DNA of 64,000 bases, taken from the NCBI RefSeq assembly GCF_009707515.1, contig NZ_WLYI01000022.1, positions 1 through 64,000 on the forward strand, written 5' to 3'. A program made the translations under genes and the position numbers. The notes below the pieces were generated by a model. It saw nothing but the letters and a program-made list of their open reading frames with translations. It did not search any database and was not told the DNA's origin. The DNA is from Pseudomonas karstica (GTDB lineage: Bacteria > Pseudomonadota > Gammaproteobacteria > Pseudomonadales > Pseudomonadaceae). How positions within the stretch are numbered: the stretch's first letter is position 1; every line of letters begins with the position of its first letter. Shown piece by piece: positions 52,020 through 61,097 of this stretch.

Positions 52020-53516
52020 ATGCCTCCCCACCCGCGCTTTTTTGAACATTACCGCAAAGCCGACCGAATAATGCTTGCCCTGATCTGGCTGATGTTCCTG
52101 TTCGCCTTGGGCTTGGCTTTCTGGCACGACACATTTATCCAGGCGTCTTTAGTCGGCGGTGGCACCAGTGTGTTGTTGACGCTGCTGTATCGCGCAATAG
52201 GCGGGACACGATGGATGCGATGTGGCTTGGCCATTGGCCTGATGGTCATGGCTGCCTTGCATATCAATCAGGCGCAGGGGGTCATTGAGTCCCATTTTGG
52301 TATTTTTGCGTTGTTGGCGGTGCTGACGTTTTATCGTGACTGGATGCCGATCCTGGTCGCCGCGCTAACCATCGCGGCTCACCATGTGGTGTTCCATGCC
52401 CTGCAACATCAAGGTTTTCCTCTCTACGTCATGGCGCATCACGGTGGCTGGACGATGATCTTCGTACATGCGTTCTATGTGGTCATGGAGACGATTGCTC
52501 TGCTATATCTTGCGGTGCATAGCCAGGCCGAAGCGCTCGAGAGCCAAGAAATGCTGGAGAAAATGTTGGCGGTTACCTCCCAGTTCACTGGCGGCGCTGA
52601 CAAGGGAGATAAACAGAAGGTCCATGTATCGCTTGCGGGGCGTTTCGATCAATTCCTGAGGCAGATTACCGGGTTGATTGATGGTGTTGTTCGCGACTCT
52701 CATGGTTTGGGTGAACTGGGGCAAGAGCTTGCCAAGGCCAGCGTTACGCTGGAAAAAGGTGCAAAGCATCAACTGGCAGAGATTGCCCAGATGACAGGGT
52801 CGATGCAGCGGATGGGGGACGCGATGGGGCATATTGTCGTTCACGTCGAGCATGCCGTTGAACATGCCGGCCAGGCCAGCATGCAAATCGTTCGAGGACA
52901 GCAAAGCGTAAGCCGGGCCCAGCATGAAATCACGCAGTTGGCATCGCGAATAAAAGGCACCAACGAAACGGTACAGGTCTTGGCGGTACAGGCGGAGCAA
53001 ATCGGTACCGTTCTGGAAGTCATCAGCAGTATTGCTGAACAAACCAACCTGTTGGCCCTCAACGCCGCAATCGAGGCAGCCCGCGCTGGCGAGCAAGGCC
53101 GCGGGTTTGCAGTCGTGGCCGATGAAGTTCGCAGCCTGGCACAGCGGACCGCCACTTCTACCAAGGAAATCAAAACGATCATCGAAGCCTTGCAGCACGG
53201 CAGCCGCAAAGCCGTCGAAGCCATGCGTGACAGTCGTGAAGGCGTGGAACGCTGTGTCGAAGATAGCCAACTGGCGGTCACGATGTTGCAGGCCGTGGGC
53301 GGCGATATATCACATATAGACCAACTCAATGAGCGTATTGTCACCACGACCCGCGAACAATCCACGGCGAGCTTCGAGATTGTCGGTCGCCTGCAGTCTG
53401 TGCAGAGCATTGCGCAAAACACCGCGGACGACGTCGAAACCCTTGCCTTGAGCAGCCAGCGCTTACCTCCGATCGCTATTCGTCTGGATGCACTGGGCCG
53501 AACCTTTCACCCGTGA
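52020..53516 (+). CDS. Methyl-accepting chemotaxis protein with a multi-pass membrane sensor
   Basis: A 498-residue chemoreceptor. Instead of a periplasmic domain it has about six transmembrane helices (residues about 18-170) with many histidines in the last part (AAHHVVFHALQHQG; MAHHGGWTMIFVHAF). A linker without an obvious HAMP domain leads to the signalling helices, whose hairpin tip is EQTNLLALNAAIEAARAGE followed by GRGFAVVADEVRSLAQR. The ligand may be membrane-soluble or the sensor may respond to membrane energy state. GGAG lies about 11 nt before ATG 52020. Confidence 0.85.
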   Translation: MPPHPRFFEHYRKADRIMLALIWLMFLFALGLAFWHDTFIQASLVGGGTSVLLTLLYRAIGGTRWMRCGLAIGLMVMAALHINQAQGVIESHFGIFALLAVLTFYRDWMPILVAALTIAAHHVVFHALQHQGFPLYVMAHHGGWTMIFVHAFYVVMETIALLYLAVHSQAEALESQEMLEKMLAVTSQFTGGADKGDKQKVHVSLAGRFDQFLRQITGLIDGVVRDSHGLGELGQELAKASVTLEKGAKHQLAEIAQMTGSMQRMGDAMGHIVVHVEHAVEHAGQASMQIVRGQQSVSRAQHEITQLASRIKGTNETVQVLAVQAEQIGTVLEVISSIAEQTNLLALNAAIEAARAGEQGRGFAVVADEVRSLAQRTATSTKEIKTIIEALQHGSRKAVEAMRDSREGVERCVEDSQLAVTMLQAVGGDISHIDQLNERIVTTTREQSTASFEIVGRLQSVQSIAQNTADDVETLALSSQRLPPIAIRLDALGRTFHP

Positions 53517-53591
53517 GAACGGCCTGGAACAGCGCTTGAGGAGCGGTGTCCGGGCCTCTCGTCCATCAAGCCTGATCCGTTGATTATGGGT

Positions 53592-54140
53592 TTACTGCAC
53601 CAGTAAGAGTGATCCGGAAACGAAAGCGAATACGAGTACGAAGCGGCGTAATCGCTGCTCGTTAATGAGGTGGCGAGCCCAGTAACTGGCGATCACGCCC
53701 AAGGCCAAGGGGAAACACAAGGTCAATACAGGTGAAATTTGCTTTGCGTGCAGATGCCCCCCTGCGGCCAAGACCACCAGTGAGATCAATTCACCGACCA
53801 AAAAGCACAGGGCCACAGAACCTCTTAGTGTGGCAACCGGCGAGTGTTGGTAAACAAGTGCAAGAGGGGGGCCGCCGACACCCGTGGCGGTCTCGGTGAT
53901 ACCTGTGATCAGGCCCGTTGAGATCAGGGCTCGACGCCCTGGCACGAAGGAAGGGGCTATCCAGGTTGCTAGACAAGCTGCAATTGTTGATAGGCCAATG
54001 AGCAAATTAAGTTGAGAGAGCGGTAGCCAGAACAGTATCCAGACTCCGCCGAAGGTCCCTACAAAACGTCCGAGTGTAATCCAGGAGCTCCCTCTGAAAT
54101 CGATTGCCTTGCGCTCCCTCCATGCGATGGCCGCATTCAA
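53592..54140 (-). pseudogene. 5'-truncated TauE/SafE sulfite exporter family protein
   Basis: The 182 codons correspond to the last two-thirds of a TauE/SafE permease (usually about 250 residues): LNAAIAWRERKAIDF at the beginning, a central GLITGITETATGVGGPPLAL (the family repeat motif) and four to five hydrophobic segments. The first codon is TTG with no ribosome site, an in-frame TGA lies a few codons upstream, and the first family repeat is missing. Next to it is an IS66-type fragment. I conclude that an insertion or deletion removed the 5' end; a shortened active protein is less likely. Confidence 0.7.
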
Positions 54141-54618
54141 TGGCAGAGCAAATCAATAATACTGGACAACGTCAGCGCATTGATGCGCCCTTCGCCACGC
54201 TCGTGGTTCGTGAGTCCAGCTCGAAGTAGCCACGAAAAACAGCGCCGTCCTCGTTCCAAGTCCTTCAAGGCTCAGGTGATTCAAGAGAGCCCCCATCTGG
54301 CACGTGGCAGATGCCGCCGCAGAGAAGCGGCACCCAGTTATACGTCATCAACGTCGTAAGCGTCTGCTGGTTGGAGGAGTACTCAACGGTTTGCGCAGAA
54401 GGATGTCTGTATACTCGAAATTGAATTTTAATGTTTTTTATATGATAATAAAACATTTACAAGCGGCCTGTATGCTGTGAATATGTCTGTGCGAATTTAA
54501 AAAAACAAAATCGCCCGCGGTGCTGATCCCGATCAGGCCATAACAAAAACGACATAACACAGGCTTGAAGCCGGCACCTGCCCCAGGCCGGACTTTTCAG
54601 CGAAGGAGAATCTCTCCC
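54141..54618. other. Scar region and promoter of the peptide transporter operon
   Basis: Contains the IS66-type fragment (54231-54288), then an AT-rich stretch (54410-54500) likely to hold the promoter of the ABC operon. GTAAGCGTC at 54356 resembles an IS66 terminal repeat, although its orientation does not pair with the OrfA fragment. AACAAAAA (54542-54549) fits AANAANAA but is 70 nt from the start codon. Confidence 0.4.
54231..54288 (+). mobile_element. IS66-family OrfA fragment
   Basis: The frame from 54231 reads HEKQRRPRSKSFKAQVIQE, matching IS66-type OrfA N-termini (KRRRPxxSxEFKAQVVQE). Only about 19 codons match, and no start, remainder or transposase gene is present. Together with the truncated exporter gene it marks a past insertion and excision. 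Confidence 0.5.
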
Positions 54619-56193
54619 GTGCATCGCTTACTCAACAGATCTCTGTGCGTCACCCTGCAAGCCCTTAGTGTGGTTGCCCTTGGCGCTGGTTTTGCTCAGG
54701 CCGACACTATGCTGCGCGTCGGTTTGAATGCCGATATCCGCAGCACCGAGCCCGGCGTCAACCGTGATGAAAATACCGACACCGTGATGCTGCACATCGT
54801 CGAAGGTCTGGTGGCCCATCGGGAGGACGCGTCTGTCGGTCCGTTGCTGGCCCGGGAGGTCCAGCAGTCCGAAGACGGCCTGAGCTACACCTTCAAGCTG
54901 CGCGAAGGGGTGCACTTTCAGAACGGTGCAACGTTGACGTCGGCTGACGTCAAGTGGACCTGGGAACACTACCTCAACCCACAGACGCAGTGGCGCTGCC
55001 TGGCAGAGTTCGATGGCCGTGGCGGAGCGAAAATCACCCGTATCGAAACCCCCGACCCGCTTACCGTGACGTTCCATCTCGACCAGCCAAGCGGGCTATT
55101 CCTGGCGTCGATGGCGCGTCCTGACTGTGCTGGCAGTGGCATCCTGCACCCGGACTCGGTGGCGGCGGACGGACGTTGGAAGGCCCCCATCGGCACCGGT
55201 CCTTTCAGCCTGTCCGAATGGAAGCCTGGCCAGTTCGTGGAACTGGCCCGCTTCAAGGATTACAGCGTACGTGAAGATGCCGCCCCGGACGGTTTCACGG
55301 GCAAGAAACAGGCGCTGGTAGATGTGCTGCGCTTCATGATCATCCCCGATGCGTCATCGGCGAAGGCAGCCTTGATGTCGAACAACATCGACCTGCTGCC
55401 GAACGTGTCCGCCAGCGATGCCCAGGAATTCAAGGCGATGCCGGGGATTCAGGTTTCGGTCAGTCCAATCATGGCGATCTGTGGGCTGTTGTTCCAGACC
55501 AACGACCCGTTGCTCAAGGATGTGCGCATTCGCCAGGCCATTGCCCTTTCGCTGGATTACGGGCAAATGGTCACTGCCTTATCCAATGGCTTGTCGGAGC
55601 CGAACAACTCGGCCATTCCCCAAACCAGCCCTTTCTATAGCGCAACGGCGAAACAAGGTTACCGCTACGATCCGCAAGAAGCCCAACGCCTGCTCAAAGA
55701 CGCCGGCTACCACGGCCAGCCAATCAAGATGATCGTCAACAAACGCTATTCGCAGATGTTCGACATGGGCTTGTTGAGCCAGGCGATGGCCCAGGGCAGC
55801 GGTTTGAATATCGAGATGGAAACCCTGGAGTGGGGCACACAGCTGGAGCGCTACCAGAGCGGAAACTACCAGATGATGTCCTTCTCCTATACCTCTCGAC
55901 TGGACCCGGCGCTAGGCTTTGATTCGCTGATGGGCGACAAGAGCAAAGAGCCACGCAAGGTCTGGGACAACCCCAAGGCTCAGGCGCTGTTGCGTGATGC
56001 GGTGCGCCAGAACGACACCGGCAAGCGCCAGGAGCTGTTCGACCAATTGCACAGGATGATGATCCACGACACACCGATGGTGATCATCTACAACGGCACC
56101 GTTGTTGGCGCTCTGCGCGACAGCGTGCGCGGTTATCACTCCTGGCCTGTGTCCACGCCGCGACTGTGGGGCGTCAGCCTCGCGGCACAGTAA
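54619..56193 (+). CDS. Peptide/amide ABC transporter substrate-binding protein (family 5)
   Basis: A 524-residue SBP_bac_5 protein (DppA/GsiB-like). GTG 54619 follows GAAGGAGAA. The signal peptide spans residues 1-29 (ALGAGFAQA). Family landmarks are VEGLVAHREDASVGPLLARE and YTFKLREGVHFQNGATLTSADVKWTW. It is the first gene of the operon. Substrate could be a di- or oligopeptide or a peptide-like amide given the hydrolase and aminotransferase genes further down. Confidence 0.9.
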   Translation: MHRLLNRSLCVTLQALSVVALGAGFAQADTMLRVGLNADIRSTEPGVNRDENTDTVMLHIVEGLVAHREDASVGPLLAREVQQSEDGLSYTFKLREGVHFQNGATLTSADVKWTWEHYLNPQTQWRCLAEFDGRGGAKITRIETPDPLTVTFHLDQPSGLFLASMARPDCAGSGILHPDSVAADGRWKAPIGTGPFSLSEWKPGQFVELARFKDYSVREDAAPDGFTGKKQALVDVLRFMIIPDASSAKAALMSNNIDLLPNVSASDAQEFKAMPGIQVSVSPIMAICGLLFQTNDPLLKDVRIRQAIALSLDYGQMVTALSNGLSEPNNSAIPQTSPFYSATAKQGYRYDPQEAQRLLKDAGYHGQPIKMIVNKRYSQMFDMGLLSQAMAQGSGLNIEMETLEWGTQLERYQSGNYQMMSFSYTSRLDPALGFDSLMGDKSKEPRKVWDNPKAQALLRDAVRQNDTGKRQELFDQLHRMMIHDTPMVIIYNGTVVGALRDSVRGYHSWPVSTPRLWGVSLAAQ

Positions 56194-56207
56194 GGCGGAG
56201 CCTGCTC

Positions 56208-57149
56208 ATGTTGCGTTTTATCCTGCAAAAACTCGGGATGGCGATCCCGACCCTGTTGCTGATTTCAGTGATGGTATTTGCCTTGATCCGCTTGATTCCC
56301 GGTGACCCTGCACTGTTGATGCTCGGCGATATGGCCGACCCGCAGAGCCTGGCAGACATGCGCAGGACCCTTGGGCTGGATCACTCGTTGGTCACCCAGT
56401 TCCTGATCTGGTTCAAGGCGGTGCTCAGTTTTGACCTGGGTTTCTCCATCAGCACCAAGCAGGCAGTATTGCCGCTGATCCTGGACCGTTTCAGCGTGAG
56501 CGCAACCAATGTGATGATGTCGGTGTTATTGGCCACGCTGATTGCGGTACCGGTGGGCCTGGTCGCTGCCTGGAAGCAGAACACGGTGCTGGACCTGGGA
56601 CTGGTCACGGCAGCCACCTTGCTGTTGTCGATTCCCAGCTTCTGGCTTGGCCTGCTGCTGCTTCACGCCTTTGGTATCCAGCTTGGCTGGCTACCGGTGG
56701 TGGGCTACGTCAGTTTCGCCCAGGCGCCCTGGCAAGCCATGAGCTACATGGTGCTGCCGATTGTCACCTTGACCCTGGTGGAACTGGGCGCCATCACCCG
56801 CATGGCCCGGGCCAGCACCATCGAAGTGCTGCGCCTGGAATACATCGCTCACGCCCGTGCCAAAGGTTTGTCTGAGCGTGCGGTGCTGTGGCGGCATGCC
56901 TTGCCGAATGCGTTTGCCCCCACCTGGACATTGGTCGGCCTGATCCTGGGCAATCTGCTGGGAGGCATCGCGGTGTTGGAAACCGTGTTCACACTGCCGG
57001 GCATTGGTCGGCTGATGGTGGACGCGATCTTTGCTCGCGACTACCCGGTGCTGCAGGGTTGCCTGCTGCTGATTACCTTCATCTATGTGCTGGTCAACCT
57101 TTGCGTGGACCTGCTCTACCCATTGTTCGACCCAAGGGTGAAGTTATGA
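56208..57149 (+). CDS. Peptide ABC transporter permease 1 (DppB-like)
   Basis: A 313-residue permease with six helices. The BPD motif EAAxxxGxxxxxxxxxHxLPN is seen as YIAHARAKGLSERAVLWRHA followed by LPNA. The start at ATG 56208 (MLRFILQKLG) is the usual DppB start; the frame is open upstream into the previous gene. Its stop overlaps the next start (ATGA). Confidence 0.9.
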   Translation: MLRFILQKLGMAIPTLLLISVMVFALIRLIPGDPALLMLGDMADPQSLADMRRTLGLDHSLVTQFLIWFKAVLSFDLGFSISTKQAVLPLILDRFSVSATNVMMSVLLATLIAVPVGLVAAWKQNTVLDLGLVTAATLLLSIPSFWLGLLLLHAFGIQLGWLPVVGYVSFAQAPWQAMSYMVLPIVTLTLVELGAITRMARASTIEVLRLEYIAHARAKGLSERAVLWRHALPNAFAPTWTLVGLILGNLLGGIAVLETVFTLPGIGRLMVDAIFARDYPVLQGCLLLITFIYVLVNLCVDLLYPLFDPRVKL

Positions 57150-58012
57150 GTTCGAATATTCCTTTGACGGCTGCTGCGGGCAATGCGGGCAAACACCCAC
57201 GAGCCTGGCCTGCGGCCAACGCATTGATCGGTGGCAGCCTGTTGCTGGTGTTGGTTTTCCTGGCGTTACTGGGTTTGGTCTGGAGCCCGTTCGACCCGCT
57301 GCGTATCGACCTGTTGTCGCGTTTCCAGGCGCCTTCGGCCACACATTGGCTGGGCACCGACGAGTTTGGTCGGGATGTCTTCAGTCGATTGTTGATTGGT
57401 GCGCGCACCAGTTTGTGGGTCAGTCTGCTGACGGTCAGTGTGGCGGTGCTGAGCGGTACCCTGATCGGCATGCTCGCCGGCTATCTGCGAGGCTGGACTG
57501 ACCGCGTACTGATGATGTTCAACGATGCGTTACTGGCCTTTCCGGGGATCCTGATGGCCTTGGGCATCATGGCAATCATTGGTGCCAGCAAGTACGGTAT
57601 CGTCCTGGCGCTTGGCATTGCCTACACGCCGTCGGTGGTCCGGGTGGTGCGCGGCACGGTGCTGTCGCTGCGCGAGCTGGAATACATCGAAGCCTCGCGG
57701 GTGATCGGCAACTCCGAGCTGTACACCATGGTTCGGCATATTGCCCCCAATTGCCTGGCGCCGCTGTGTGTCCTGGCCACCAGCATGTTCGGCTGGGCGC
57801 TGCTCTCGGAAAGCGCCCTGAGCTTCCTCGGCCTGGGCGTGCCACCGCCGGCGGCGACCTGGGGCAACATGCTCGCCAGTAGCCGGCCTTACATTGCGTC
57901 AGCCCCCTGGCTGGGGATTTTCCCAGGCCTGTTTATCTGCCTGGCGCTGTTGGCGATCAATCTGTTTGGCGACGCACTGCGTGATCGTCTCGACCCCCGG
58001 ATGAGGAAATGA
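57146..58012 (+). CDS. Peptide ABC transporter permease 2 (DppC-like)
   Basis: A 288-residue permease with a short cytoplasmic N-terminus, six helices and the family motifs HWLGTDEFGRDVFSRLLIGAR and YIEASRVIGNSELYTMVRHI with APN. It overlaps both neighbours by ATGA. Confidence 0.9.
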   Translation: MSSNIPLTAAAGNAGKHPRAWPAANALIGGSLLLVLVFLALLGLVWSPFDPLRIDLLSRFQAPSATHWLGTDEFGRDVFSRLLIGARTSLWVSLLTVSVAVLSGTLIGMLAGYLRGWTDRVLMMFNDALLAFPGILMALGIMAIIGASKYGIVLALGIAYTPSVVRVVRGTVLSLRELEYIEASRVIGNSELYTMVRHIAPNCLAPLCVLATSMFGWALLSESALSFLGLGVPPPAATWGNMLASSRPYIASAPWLGIFPGLFICLALLAINLFGDALRDRLDPRMRK

Positions 58013-59646
58013 GCATGTCAGCCAAGCCTGTTCTGCTGAGTGTGGAAAACCTGAAGATTCGCGTGGGTGAGCACGGACCGCTGGCGGTCGATGACTTGAG
58101 CTTCAGCGTGGCGCCGGGTGAGATCGTTGCGTTGGTGGGGGAGTCGGGCAGCGGCAAGACCATGGCTGCCCGTGCCGCAATCGGCCTGCTGCCGTTGCCG
58201 ATGCAGCTCTGTGGCGGGCGCCTGGAGTTCCAGGGGCTCGACCTGGCCAGCGCTAATATCGAACAGCTGCGGGCCATTCGCGGGGCGAGCATCGGTATGG
58301 TGTTCCAGGAGCCAATGGTCTCCCTCAACCCTGCCTTGAAGATCGGTCGACAGATGAGTGAAGCCCTTAAGCTGCACACCGACCTGGATGCCGGGCAGAT
58401 CCGAGAGCGTTGCCTGACCATGCTACGGCGTATCGGTATCAAGGATGCCGAAGGCTGCCTTGAATCCTATCCGCACCAGTTCTCCGGTGGCATGCGTCAA
58501 CGGATCATGCTGGCTTCGGTGATGTTGTTGCGCCCGGCGTTGTTGATCGCTGATGAGCCGACCACCGCCCTGGATTGTCTGGCGCAACTGGACGTGATCG
58601 AACTGATGCTCGAACTGACCCGGGAGCAGGGTACGGCCATCTTGTTTATCAGCCATGACCTGTCGCTGGTGGCGCGTTATGCCCACAAGGTAGTGGTAAT
58701 GCGTCATGGCCAATCGGTGGAGCAGGGCAGTATCGAAGAAATCTTGCTGACACCCAAGGCCGAGTACACCCGCCAGTTACTGGAGGCATTGCCACGCCGT
58801 GGCACATTGGCAACGTTGCCCGAAAGCAGCGGGCCGCTGGTGGAGGTCGACCAGGTGTGTATCGAGCATCCGGGACCGACTTCGTTTTGGGGCAAACGCC
58901 ATTTCAAGCGCGTCGTCCATTGCGCCAGTCTAGCCATCGCGCCGGGAGAAACCCTGGCTCTGGTGGGCGGCAGCGGTTCGGGCAAGACCACTCTCGGCCG
59001 TTCGTTGGTGGGTTTGATCAAACCCTGCGCCGGTGCGATCCGCTTCAAGGGCGTGGATATCCTCAAGGCTGCCAACCGCACCCATCGGTTGCAATGCCAG
59101 ATGATCTTCCAGGACCCCTATTCATCCCTCAATCCACGGATGAAAATCGGTGAGATCCTTGCCGAGCCTTTGCGTCACGAGCCCGGCCTGAATGCCGGCC
59201 AGCGTCGCGAACGGGTGGCACAGACCCTGCGTGACGTGGGCCTGGCTGAACAGTTTGTCGAGCGCTTTCCCCATCAACTGTCAGGCGGCCAACGCCAACG
59301 CGTAGCCATTGGGCGCGCCTTGGTACGCCATCCGCAGTTGGTGATCGCCGATGAGCCGATTTCCGCGTTGGACATGACTATCCAGAAGCAGATCCTCGAA
59401 CTGTTCGAGCGCCTGCAGGCGCAATACGGCTTTGCCTGCCTGTTCATCTCCCATGACCTTGCGGCGGTGGAGCGCATTGCCCATCGGGTGGCGGTGATGC
59501 ATCAGGGCGAAGTAGTGGAGGTGGGGGGCCGGGAGCAAATCTTCGACCGCCCGCAGCACCCCTATACCCGCCAGTTACTGGCAGCCGCCAGCCCCCTGGA
59601 GAAACTGGCCGACGGCGGTTACCGAATACGACCCACCCACCTTTGA
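58009..59646 (+). CDS. Fused double ATPase of the peptide ABC transporter (DppD-DppF type)
   Basis: A 545-residue protein with two complete ATPase domains. The first (about residues 5-255) has VGESGSGKT, the signature FSGGMRQR and LIADEPTTALD. The second (about 280-540) has VGGSGSGKTT, LSGGQRQR and VIADEPISALD. Usually these are two genes; here one. ATG 58009 overlaps the permease stop; ATG 58015 has better spacing from GAGGAAA. Confidence 0.92.
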   Translation: MSMSAKPVLLSVENLKIRVGEHGPLAVDDLSFSVAPGEIVALVGESGSGKTMAARAAIGLLPLPMQLCGGRLEFQGLDLASANIEQLRAIRGASIGMVFQEPMVSLNPALKIGRQMSEALKLHTDLDAGQIRERCLTMLRRIGIKDAEGCLESYPHQFSGGMRQRIMLASVMLLRPALLIADEPTTALDCLAQLDVIELMLELTREQGTAILFISHDLSLVARYAHKVVVMRHGQSVEQGSIEEILLTPKAEYTRQLLEALPRRGTLATLPESSGPLVEVDQVCIEHPGPTSFWGKRHFKRVVHCASLAIAPGETLALVGGSGSGKTTLGRSLVGLIKPCAGAIRFKGVDILKAANRTHRLQCQMIFQDPYSSLNPRMKIGEILAEPLRHEPGLNAGQRRERVAQTLRDVGLAEQFVERFPHQLSGGQRQRVAIGRALVRHPQLVIADEPISALDMTIQKQILELFERLQAQYGFACLFISHDLAAVERIAHRVAVMHQGEVVEVGGREQIFDRPQHPYTRQLLAAASPLEKLADGGYRIRPTHL

Positions 59647-59663
59647 ATTAACACCCCCGGTCT

Positions 59664-59697
59664 CCCCGCGCGCTCGCCTGAAACGGGCGCGATGGGG
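59664..59697 (+). promoter_or_regulatory. GC-rich imperfect hairpin before the porin gene
   Basis: CCCCGCGC (59664-59671) can pair with GCGC plus GGGG (59687-59697) in an imperfect stem between the ATPase and porin genes. There is no T-run. It may reduce read-through. Confidence 0.3.
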
Positions 59698-59760
59698 GAA
59701 GCCATGTCCAAAAAAACAATAAGACCTACTCACCCACAACGACTGCCAGGAGCCATGCGC

Positions 59761-61041
59761 ATGAATAATAATCTGAACCTGATCTTGAAAGGCGTCGGCC
59801 TTATGAGCGGGGGCCTCTTATGTGCCCCGGCCTATGCGGACTTCATCAAGGACAGCAAGGCCAATCTGGAGCTTAAAAACTACTACTTCAACCGTGACTA
59901 CCGCGAAGATGCCGGGCAGTCCAAGCGCGAGGAATGGGCCCAGGGTTTTATCCTCAATCTGAAGTCGGGTTTCACCGAAGGCACGGTTGGTTTTGGTGTC
60001 GATGTGGTCGGTATGCTCGGCCTGAAGCTCGACTCCAGCCCGGACCGCTCGGGCTCCGGTCTGTTGTCACGGGACAATGAGGCCGAACCGGGCAAGCCAA
60101 GCTACGCCAAGCGCGCCCAGAATGAGTACTCCAAGTTGGGCGTGACCGGCAAAGTGCGCTTTGCCAAGAGCGAGCTACGCAGCGGTTATCTGCTGCCGGA
60201 CTTGCCCACGTTGCAGCCCAACACCAGTCGCCTGTTCCCGCAGACCTTTCGCGGTACTCAACTGACTTCCGGGGATATCACTGGCCTGGCATTGACCGCA
60301 GGTCAGATCGACCGGACCAAGCAGCGTGAGTCCACCGACTACGAGGACATGGGCCTGACCAGTCAAAATGGTGCCTACAAGAGCTCGGCCAAAAGTGACC
60401 AGTTCCGCTTCCTGGGGGGTGATTACAAGGTCAATCCGAACGTGACCCTGACTTACCATTTTGCGCAGTTGGAGAATATCTACCAGCAGCACTATGTGGG
60501 AATGAAAAATAGCTTCGCCCTCGGTGACGGCACGCTGAAAACCGACATCCGCTATTTCGATGCGGACAAGTCCGGTGCAGGGCTGGCGGGCAAGGTCGAC
60601 AACCGCGCACTGAGTACTCGCCTGACGTATAGCTACAGGGGCCACAGCCTGGGCGGCGGCTACCAGGAACAGTATGGCGATACGCCGTTTACCTATGTGG
60701 ACGGCACCAACACTTATCTGTTCTCCGAGTATCAACTGAGCAACTTCTCACAGACCAATGAGCGGGTGTGGCATGCCCGTTACGACTTCGACTTTGCAGC
60801 GCTGGGGATTCCCGGCTTGACGTTCTCGACACGCTGGGCCCGGGGTGATCAGGCCCAGGTGAAGGGGTTTGAGGGTGAGGGACGTGAGTGGGAGCGGGAT
60901 ATCGACTTGGGGTATGTGTTTCAGTCGGGAGCGCTCAAGGGAGTTTCCCTGCGCTGGCGCAATGGCTTGAATAAAGCCAACTACCTGCGGGACATGAGTG
61001 AAAACCGGGTGATTGTTGGTTATACCGTGGCGCTTTGGTGA
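59761..61041 (+). CDS. OprD-family outer-membrane porin
   Basis: A 426-residue substrate-specific porin. ATG 59761 is 8 nt after AGGAG (59748-59752); ATG 59755 is too close. The signal peptide is residues 1-26 (ending AYA), and the mature N-terminus DFIKDSKANLELKNYYFNRD is characteristic. The C-terminus ends in a strand with terminal aromatic residue (VIVGYTVALW). AATAATAA at codons 2-4 (59764-59771) fits the Hfq/Crc AANAANAA motif. It probably admits the substrate of the upstream ABC importer. Confidence 0.93.
   Translation: MNNNLNLILKGVGLMSGGLLCAPAYADFIKDSKANLELKNYYFNRDYREDAGQSKREEWAQGFILNLKSGFTEGTVGFGVDVVGMLGLKLDSSPDRSGSGLLSRDNEAEPGKPSYAKRAQNEYSKLGVTGKVRFAKSELRSGYLLPDLPTLQPNTSRLFPQTFRGTQLTSGDITGLALTAGQIDRTKQRESTDYEDMGLTSQNGAYKSSAKSDQFRFLGGDYKVNPNVTLTYHFAQLENIYQQHYVGMKNSFALGDGTLKTDIRYFDADKSGAGLAGKVDNRALSTRLTYSYRGHSLGGGYQEQYGDTPFTYVDGTNTYLFSEYQLSNFSQTNERVWHARYDFDFAALGIPGLTFSTRWARGDQAQVKGFEGEGREWERDIDLGYVFQSGALKGVSLRWRNGLNKANYLRDMSENRVIVGYTVALW
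59764..59771 (+). promoter_or_regulatory. Candidate Hfq/Crc site on the porin start
   Basis: AATAATAA directly follows the ATG and matches AANAANAA; a second match AACAATAA lies at 59715-59722. This suggests translational catabolite repression of the porin. Confidence 0.35.
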
Positions 61042-61097
61042 TGAATATGGGCCTACAGGGTTCCCTCGCTCCGGCATTGCTCCGTGGGCCCTACGCA

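Noticed and set aside
54356..54370. GTAAGCGTC as an IS66 terminal inverted repeat
   Set aside because: It resembles an IS66 end but lies downstream of the OrfA fragment in the wrong orientation, and no partner end was found.
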